Positions 6,555 through 10,892 of a DNA stretch of 10,892 nt are shown in pieces. The notes beneath the pieces were generated by a model. That model saw only the letters and a list, made by a program, of their open reading frames with translations, made no database searches and was not told the origin of the DNA. Position 1 is the first letter of the stretch; the number at the start of each line of letters is the position of its first letter. The stretch is from JBEIUL01 sp044356865 (GTDB taxonomy: Bacteria; Planctomycetota; Phycisphaerae; Phycisphaerales; SM1A02): the NCBI GenBank assembly GCA_044356865.1, contig JBIKVN010000100.1:1-10892 (forward strand). Direction: 5' to 3'. The position numbers were made by a program, and so were the translations under genes.

Positions 6555-7388
6555 ATGAGCTTCCGAACGCTTCCCGTCCAAGCGGTCCCAGGATCCGGCT
6601 CGACCCTCGATCGGGAGCTCACCGACCGCTACCTCGCCGATCTCGGGCTCGAACGGGCCGCGCCGTCGTCCGGGCTGCTCGACGAGATCACGCGGCGGCA
6701 TGTCGCGCGGCACTCGTTCGCGAGCGTCGGGCCGCGGCTCGGGCTTGAGCTGCCGATCGATCCGCCTTCGCTCTTCCGCAGGATCGTCGTCGAGCGGCGC
6801 GGCGGCTACTGCTTCGAGCAGAACGGGCTGCTTTTTGCGGTGCTGGAAGACCTCGGTTTCGAGGTGCGACCGCTGCTCGCCCGCGTGCTGCTCGGGGGGA
6901 ATCACCATCCGGGGCTGACGCATCGGATCAGCCTGGTCACAATCGAGGGACGAAGTCACGTCGCCGACGTCGGCTTCGGGGCGTTCGGGCCGCGCGGGCC
7001 GGTGGCGATCGAGGGCCCGGCCTCCGGGCCGCACCGCATCGAGGAACTCTCGCCGGGCGAGTTCCACCTGCGGATCGACCGCGACGGGGCCCCGTTCTCG
7101 CTCTACCGCTTCGAGCTTTCGCGTTACGGCGAGGCCGACTGCGAACTCGGGCACTTCTGGTCGCATCGCCATCCGCAGGCGACGTTCGTGAACCACCTCG
7201 TGGCGGCGCGGATCCTCGCGGACGAGGTGCGTTCGCTGCGGAACCGCGAGTATCGGGTGATCCGGGCTTCGGGCGAGTCCCGCGAGGAGATCGTCGCCGC
7301 GGGGCGGCTGCACGGGATCCTGCGCGACGAGTTCGGGCTGGAGGTCGGCGCCGACGAGGCGGGGCGGCTGTTTGCGGAGCTCCCCTGA
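6555..7388 (+). CDS. nat: Arylamine N-acetyltransferase
   Basis: This 277-residue cytosolic enzyme moves an acetyl group from acetyl-CoA to arylamines, hydrazines or related amines by a ping-pong mechanism through a thioester. The catalytic triad is intact: Cys86 in RRGGYCFEQN, His123 in GLTHRISLV, and Asp138 in HVADVGFG. The Cys-His and His-Asp spacings (37 and 15 residues) match the family. Length is also typical (about 250-290 residues). The N-terminal helix bundle (17-60), central barrel and C-terminal lid are all present. In some bacteria relatives close amide bonds in natural-product assembly, but no such genes are near. The physiological substrate is unknown. The gene lies 41 bp after the sulfotransferase-like gene on the same strand, so co-transcription is likely. 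Both products are group-transfer enzymes, but a shared substrate is only a guess. Confidence 0.95.
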   Translation: MSFRTLPVQAVPGSGSTLDRELTDRYLADLGLERAAPSSGLLDEITRRHVARHSFASVGPRLGLELPIDPPSLFRRIVVERRGGYCFEQNGLLFAVLEDLGFEVRPLLARVLLGGNHHPGLTHRISLVTIEGRSHVADVGFGAFGPRGPVAIEGPASGPHRIEELSPGEFHLRIDRDGAPFSLYRFELSRYGEADCELGHFWSHRHPQATFVNHLVAARILADEVRSLRNREYRVIRASGESREEIVAAGRLHGILRDEFGLEVGADEAGRLFAELP

Positions 7389-7452
7389 ACCGCCGGACCG
7401 CGAAAGCCCAGGCTTCCCGCCGGTTTTTGCCGCCAATCCGGCGATCCGGCCG

Positions 7453-7458
7453 TAATCT
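7453..7458 (+). promoter_or_regulatory. Candidate -10 box of the esterase gene
   Basis: TAATCT lies 28 bases before ATG 7487, in the only gap (98 bp) between the acetyltransferase and the esterase. TTGCCG at 7427-7432 is a possible -35, but the 20-base spacing is too long to rely on. The upstream part of the gap contains a T-run at 7424-7428 but no good terminator stem. Confidence 0.35.
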
Positions 7459-7486
7459 CGACCGGCCCCCCCCCGTTGATCCCGCC

Positions 7487-8557
7487 ATGCGTTTCCTGAA
7501 GAAGATCACCCTCCTCGCCGCCCTCGCACCCGCCGCGACGCTCGCGGCCCAGTGGACCACGCCGCCGGTGACCGCGCCGGGCCTCGAGTACCGGACCTTC
7601 TGGAGCCCGACGGCGCAGGCCACCGTCAGCTTCCACGTCTACTTGCCGCCGGCGTACGCGAGCGAACCGGCGCGGCGGTTTCCCGTGATCTACTGGCTGC
7701 ACGGCTCGGGCAGCCCGATCGCGGGGATCCCGTCGATGCGGACCTTCTACGCCAACGCGATGGCGCAGGGGCTGATCCCGCCGATGGTCGTGGTCTTCCC
7801 GAACGGCATGGGCGCCAGCATGTGGTGCGACTCGCACGACGGTGCAGTGCCGATGGAATCGGTGGTGATCGGTGACCTGATCCCGCACGTCGACGCGACA
7901 CTCCGGACGATCGCCGGACGCCACGGCCGCATCGTCGAGGGATTCAGCATGGGCGGCGCGGGCAGCGGCCGGTTCGCCCTGCGCCGGCCCGACCACTTCG
8001 CCGGCGTGTCGATGCTCGGCGCGGGGCCGATGCAGCTCGACTTCATGGATGCCCCGGACGGCACCGAAGTCCCGCCGAAGCAGCGGGCAGCGCTCTTCGA
8101 GGCGGTCTGGGGCAGCGACCCGAACCTCTACCTCGAGCAGCACCCGTGGACGATCGTCGGGCGGCGGGCGGAGGCGCATGTCGCGCTCCAGACGGTGATC
8201 CGCCTCGGCGTCGGCGAGCTCGACGCGATGCTCACGCCGAACCTCGAGTTCCACGGGCACCTCGACGCGCTCGGCATCCCGCACGAGTTCATCATTGTCG
8301 ACGACGTCGGCCACCAGTCGCTCGCGACGATCCAGGGGCTCGGGCCGGGCAGCTGGGCCTTCTACCATGCGGCCGTCAACACGCCGTGCCGCGAGCCGGC
8401 CGACGTCGACTGCAGCGGCGAGGTCGACGCGACGGATCTCGGGACGCTGCTCGCGTCGTGGGGCGCGAGCGACGGCCCCGCCGACCTCGACGGAAGCCGG
8501 ACGGTCGACGCGACGGATCTCGCGAAGATGCTCGCGGCGTGGGGGCCGGTGGACTGA
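7487..8557 (+). CDS. Secreted esterase-family alpha/beta hydrolase with dockerin-like tail
   Basis: This 356-residue secreted serine hydrolase is of the esterase D / putative esterase type (PF00756). Residues 1-21 are a signal peptide (MRFLKKITLLAALAPAATLA). The oxyanion loop is YWLHGSGS (69-76). The nucleophile elbow is EGFSMGGAGS with Ser154. His276 in VDDVGHQS fits the catalytic His, and Asp246 in GVGELDAML is the likely acid. Family members cleave carboxyl esters such as feruloyl, acetyl or acyl groups on polysaccharides and small thioesters; specificity cannot be read here. Residues 301-356 form two EF-hand/dockerin-like repeats with ligands Asp306/308, Ser310, Asp314/317 and Asp333/335, Ser337, Asp341/344. 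The tail matches the one on the GH-like protein at 1944-3656, pointing to the same extracellular destination. ATG 7487 opens the signal peptide; no strong Shine-Dalgarno is visible. Its stop lies 10 bases from that of a convergent gene. Confidence 0.92.
   Translation: MRFLKKITLLAALAPAATLAAQWTTPPVTAPGLEYRTFWSPTAQATVSFHVYLPPAYASEPARRFPVIYWLHGSGSPIAGIPSMRTFYANAMAQGLIPPMVVVFPNGMGASMWCDSHDGAVPMESVVIGDLIPHVDATLRTIAGRHGRIVEGFSMGGAGSGRFALRRPDHFAGVSMLGAGPMQLDFMDAPDGTEVPPKQRAALFEAVWGSDPNLYLEQHPWTIVGRRAEAHVALQTVIRLGVGELDAMLTPNLEFHGHLDALGIPHEFIIVDDVGHQSLATIQGLGPGSWAFYHAAVNTPCREPADVDCSGEVDATDLGTLLASWGASDGPADLDGSRTVDATDLAKMLAAWGPVD
8388..8554 (+). other. Dockerin-like EF-hand repeat pair, esterase
   Basis: The two repeats DVDCSGEVDATDLGTLLASWG and DLDGSRTVDATDLAKMLAAWG are near copies of each other and of the tail at 3498-3650. 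All acidic or hydroxyl ligands of the calcium loops are kept. Unlike the first tail, it lacks the paired Gly-Cys before the repeats but keeps a Cys at the start and one in the first loop. Confidence 0.8.
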
Positions 8558-8567
8558 AGTCGCCCGG

Positions 8568-9188
8568 TCACCGCCTCGCGGCGGCCCGCTCGATCAGCCC
8601 GTTCGACGGCAGCGACGGGTCAACGACCTTCCGGGCGGTCTCGGCCCCCGCGACCGGCAGCCGCGACGCGTCGAGCAGGCCGAGCTGGACGAGGACCGAC
8701 GCCTGGTCCCAGTAGATGTGCTCGTGCTGGACCTTCCCGTCCTTGAACCCGATGATCGCGACGAACGGCACCTCGACCCGCTTCCCGGTCGGGGCGATCC
8801 CGGGCAGCATCCAGTCCATCTCGACGGTGTGGGTGAACGAGAAGATGAACTCGTCGACGATCTGCGTGTCGCCGATGGTCCGCGAGACCGGCGTGACCTT
8901 CACGTCGGGCGGCATCTTCGGGATGAAGTGGGCGCCGTAGAACGAACTGATCGCCGGGAATCCGGTGCCGCCGGTCATCGTCGGCACGTGGTTCACGTGC
9001 GCGGGCTCGACCATCGTCGCCATCGTCTCGTCGACGCTCTTGGTCGCGAACTCGCCCTTCATGTGCTCTTCCCACATGTCGCGCAGGGCTCGCTGCCGCG
9101 GCGAGAGGCCGTCGTCGGGGGCGGTGGCGCAGGCGGCGAGGGCGAGCGGGAGGAACAGGAATACGAGGATCGGGAGGGTGAACTGCAT
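8568..9188 (-). CDS. SnoaL/NTF2-like lipoprotein
   Basis: This 206-residue protein has a lipoprotein signal (hydrophobic 4-19, lipobox LAAC, lipidated Cys20). Ala at +2 favours the outer membrane. Residues 32-175 match the SnoaL-like (polyketide-cyclase/NTF2) superfamily. They begin with a helix (LRDMWEEHMKGEF), then the conserved VNHVPTMTGGTGF loop, YGAHFIPKMPPD, and the characteristic HEHIYWDQASVLVQLGLLD ending. Similar domains are annotated as ester cyclase or nuclear-transport-factor-2-like proteins, mostly without tested function. No reaction is claimed here. The tail after 176 is unstructured-looking. The small membrane gene at 9240-9506 lies 51 bp upstream on the same strand, so the two are probably one transcript. 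No Shine-Dalgarno precedes the ATG. Its stop faces that of the esterase gene 10 bases away. Confidence 0.88.
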   Translation of the reverse strand: MQFTLPILVFLFLPLALAACATAPDDGLSPRQRALRDMWEEHMKGEFATKSVDETMATMVEPAHVNHVPTMTGGTGFPAISSFYGAHFIPKMPPDVKVTPVSRTIGDTQIVDEFIFSFTHTVEMDWMLPGIAPTGKRVEVPFVAIIGFKDGKVQHEHIYWDQASVLVQLGLLDASRLPVAGAETARKVVDPSLPSNGLIERAAARR

Positions 9189-9239
9189 GGGATTGGGCCT
9201 CGGAAGGGGTGACGGATTTGCTCTCGTCGAGTGGCCGTT

Positions 9240-9506
9240 TCAGGCGGCAGGCCTCGCGACGATCCGATGCCCGAGCCAGGCCATCGGCAGGTAGGCGACG
9301 CCGAGGGCGTGGGCGAGGAAGGGCACGGCGAACTGGATCGGGGGGTACTCGCCGAGGTGGGCGTTGATGCTCGCGGGGTCGTTCACGTCGACGCCCGAAG
9401 GCGGCGGGACGAGGCGGGAGCCGGCGAGGATGATCCCCACGTTCACCGCCCCGCCGAGGACGACGCCGACGACGGTCCCGAGGAGGATGCGGAGGAGCGA
9501 GACCAT
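9240..9506 (-). CDS. Small membrane protein, apparently shortened internally
   Basis: This 88-residue protein has two predicted membrane segments: about 5-30 (LRILLGTVVGVVLGGAVNVG) and about 59-79 (FAVPFLAHALGVAYLPMAWLG). Between them is a polar loop with PPPSGVDVNDPASINAHLGEYPP. This loop and the N-terminus resemble a family of four-helix hypothetical membrane proteins of roughly 130-150 residues, recalled from memory. In that family, AHALG is followed by two further helices, and the protein ends in a segment like YLPMAWLG. Here AHALG runs directly into AYLPMAWLG, as if the middle had been deleted in frame. The function of the family is unknown. It probably shares a transcript with the lipoprotein gene 51 bp downstream. 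The start at 9506 lacks a clear Shine-Dalgarno. TAGTGT on the minus strand (9524-9519) is a possible -10 box. Confidence 0.75.
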   Translation of the reverse strand: MVSLLRILLGTVVGVVLGGAVNVGIILAGSRLVPPPSGVDVNDPASINAHLGEYPPIQFAVPFLAHALGVAYLPMAWLGHRIVARPAA

Positions 9507-9518
9507 GCAGGCCGATTC

Positions 9519-9548
9519 ACACTACCGGAACCGCGGTGATCGTGTCCG
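9519..9548 (-). promoter_or_regulatory. Candidate promoter of the small membrane protein/lipoprotein pair
   Basis: On the minus strand CGGACA (9548-9543) and TAGTGT (9524-9519) are 18 bases apart, 12 bases before ATG 9506. The match is moderate. It lies in the divergent gap shared with the unknown gene at 9621. Confidence 0.3.
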
Positions 9549-9578
9549 CGACGAGACAGCGGGCGGGCTGGAGGGACT

Positions 9579-9584
9579 ATCTTT
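9579..9584 (+). promoter_or_regulatory. Candidate -10 box of the gene at 9621
   Basis: TATCTT lies 36 bases before ATG 9621, in an otherwise GC-rich gap. GACAGC (9555-9560) is a poor -35 match at 18 bases. A leader of about 30 bases without a Shine-Dalgarno is predicted. Confidence 0.3.
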
Positions 9585-9620
9585 CCCGGAAACTGGCGGG
9601 CGACCGCCCGGCCACCACCG

Positions 9621-10880
9621 ATGACCTCCCCCCCGAAGGACTTCCGTTCCGCGCTCCAGCAGGCCGAGACCGCGGCCACGGCGCTGGGGGTCGCCGTCCG
9701 CACCGCCCTCGGACCCCTCCTCCAGGAATCGGGCGGGGCCCGCTCGTGCGGCCGGGCGTTGGGTCTCGAACGCACCCTCGGCTGGAAGGTCTGGAGCCTC
9801 GCCCACGCCTCCGACCTCGCGGCCATGCTTCGGGTGCTTCCGGGTCGCCGCGGCTGGGCCCAGGTCTACGCGTCGTTCCGCCGCCGGGGAATCTCGGCGG
9901 AATCGGGCGAAGCCGTCCGCGCGTCGGCCGAACGGCTCATGGCGGTCGTCGAGGATCTCCGGAAGGAGCCGGCGCTCCTGCGGGCCATCGGCGCGGGCGG
10001 ACTCGACCGGGCCTCGGATCGCGAGCGGATGGTGGCGGCGCGACGGAAGGCCTCGCGGGCGAACGAACGCCTGTACGGGCTGCACGCCGGTCTCGCGATC
10101 GTCGGGGCAATGCTCGCGCCGGCCCGGCGATCGGGCGGGGTCGCGCTCGCATGCACCGCGGTCTTCGACCGCATCACCCGCTCGCGGCCGGGCATGCCGT
10201 GGCCGCTCTATTCACGACTCGCCACGCTCGACACCCGAAGGGGAACTCGCTCGCTCGGCACGCCGATCGATCCCGACTCGAAACCGGCGCCGCTCGTTGC
10301 CGAACTGAGCAGCCCGAACGCGAAGGCCGGACCGCTGTCGGCGGGCGAGCGCGACGGCAGCGCGTTCCTCGAGATCGCCGACGTTCCGCCCGGAGGATCG
10401 GCTCCGATTCGCGTGGCGCTGGCCGAATTCGTCGAGACGGCGGCCCGCCGGGTCGCGGGTCGCCCGGATCCGGTGCATCTTCGGCTGGGCAACTACCTGC
10501 CGACCGACCGGCTCGTCTTCGACGTGCTCGTCCACCGTTCGATGCCGCAATTGACCGCCCCGGCGCCGTGGCTCTGCGGCACCCCGCTCTCGATCCGGAC
10601 CCTCGCGGGCTGGCACGAGGAGGCGAGGCTGCCGCTCGAGGGCGAGACCGAGGAACTGCCCGCAACCGACGCGGGCCGTGGCCTCGGCCCGGCCGGCATC
10701 GCACACCTCGAGCTCGCCCGGCGAACCGCCGCGGCCTTGGGGACCAGCCTCGACGAGTTCACCGCCCACCGCGTGCGGATCCCGTTCCCGCCGCTCTTCG
10801 GCAGCGTGTTCATGAGTTTCGAGCTCGCGCCGGCCGCGCCGGAAGTCCGGACGCGGCGGCGCGAGCGTCGATCGTCGTGA
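9621..10880 (+). CDS. Conserved-looking protein of unknown function
   Basis: I do not recognise a characterised family for this 419-residue protein. It has no signal peptide or membrane segment, so it is probably cytosolic. The N-terminal third is helical and Arg-rich. CGRALGLERTLGWKVWSLAHASDLAAMLRVLPGRRG (43-78) has the feel of a helix-turn-helix or a ligand-sensing helical domain. From memory, planctomycete hypothetical proteins share this 'LG..R.LGWK.W..AHA.D..A..R.LPG..G' pattern. Residues 95-165 are also helical. The C-terminal half (225-403) is mixed alpha/beta, including LRLGNYLPTDRLVFDVLVHRSMP and a final strand IPFPPLFGSVFMSFEL. The last residues are basic (RTRRRERRSS). One reading is a DNA-binding or regulatory N-terminus joined to an effector domain; this is a guess. 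ATG 9621 is the first codon after a promoter-like motif. A Shine-Dalgarno for a following gene begins six bases past its stop. Confidence 0.8.
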   Translation: MTSPPKDFRSALQQAETAATALGVAVRTALGPLLQESGGARSCGRALGLERTLGWKVWSLAHASDLAAMLRVLPGRRGWAQVYASFRRRGISAESGEAVRASAERLMAVVEDLRKEPALLRAIGAGGLDRASDRERMVAARRKASRANERLYGLHAGLAIVGAMLAPARRSGGVALACTAVFDRITRSRPGMPWPLYSRLATLDTRRGTRSLGTPIDPDSKPAPLVAELSSPNAKAGPLSAGERDGSAFLEIADVPPGGSAPIRVALAEFVETAARRVAGRPDPVHLRLGNYLPTDRLVFDVLVHRSMPQLTAPAPWLCGTPLSIRTLAGWHEEARLPLEGETEELPATDAGRGLGPAGIAHLELARRTAAALGTSLDEFTAHRVRIPFPPLFGSVFMSFELAPAAPEVRTRRRERRSS

Positions 10881-10885
10881 GCGCC

Positions 10886-10892
10886 GGGGAGG
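10886..10892 (+). promoter_or_regulatory. Ribosome binding site of a gene beyond the right edge
   Basis: GGGGAGG occupies the last seven bases of the window, six bases after the stop of the previous gene. It suggests a tightly coupled downstream gene on the plus strand that starts just outside. Confidence 0.5.

Noticed and set aside
7406..7428. A possible terminator after the acetyltransferase (AAGCC-CA-GGCTT followed by a T-run)
   Set aside because: The two-base loop is too tight, the stem is only five pairs, and the T-run does not follow it directly.
1..10892. A defence island, prophage or mobile element
   Set aside because: No integrase, transposase, nuclease, toxin-antitoxin pair, terminal repeat or tRNA attachment site is visible, and base composition looks even across the window.

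Overview
The window is very GC-rich, densely coded chromosomal DNA carrying ten protein genes on both strands. I see no rRNA, tRNA, CRISPR array, transposase, integrase or phage gene. The best guess for the source is a planctomycete, most likely of the Phycisphaerae/Phycisphaerales type. Three sequence traits point there. Two unrelated secreted proteins end in paired EF-hand, dockerin-like repeats, one of them in the Cys-rich 'GC-type' form. A third exported protein ends in a PEP-CTERM-like sorting tail (VPAPGAW, hydrophobic stretch, HRRR). The first gene encodes a short RRM protein with a polyglycine tail. This assignment is inference from protein style, not a phylogenetic result.

Layout. 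78-437 (+) is a glycine-rich RRM RNA-binding protein closed by a clear hairpin terminator. 520-1833 (-) is a cytosolic GAF histidine kinase that converges on it. A divergent 110-bp gap leads to 1944-3656 (+), an exported clan GH-A-like TIM-barrel protein with a dockerin-like tail. Its stop lies one base from the stop of 3658-4284 (-), a small PEP-CTERM-like exported protein. A second divergent gap leads to 4493-5374 (+), an exported protein made of two NTF2-like domains. 5551-6513 (+) is a sulfotransferase-like enzyme, followed after 41 bp by 6555-7388 (+), an arylamine N-acetyltransferase with an intact Cys-His-Asp triad. 7487-8557 (+) is a secreted esterase-family alpha/beta hydrolase with a second dockerin-like tail. 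It converges, 10 bases apart, on 8568-9188 (-), a lipoprotein with one SnoaL/NTF2-like domain. That gene is preceded on the same strand by 9240-9506 (-), a short membrane protein that looks internally shortened. 9621-10880 (+) is a conserved-looking protein of unknown function. A Shine-Dalgarno-like GGGGAGG at the right edge announces another gene.

How the genes relate. At least five of the ten products leave the cytoplasm: the GH-like protein, the PEP-CTERM protein, the double NTF2 protein, the esterase and the lipoprotein. Three of these carry C-terminal sorting or anchoring tails. Together with the sulfotransferase-like gene, this suggests an envelope or extracellular-polysaccharide theme. 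However, the genes lie in short, alternating transcription units, so a single dedicated pathway is not shown. I found no convincing new multi-gene system. The points most worth checking are the GH-A-like protein of uncharacterised specificity, the shortened membrane protein, the unknown last gene, and a recurrent TANNNT promoter motif that includes one apparently leaderless start.
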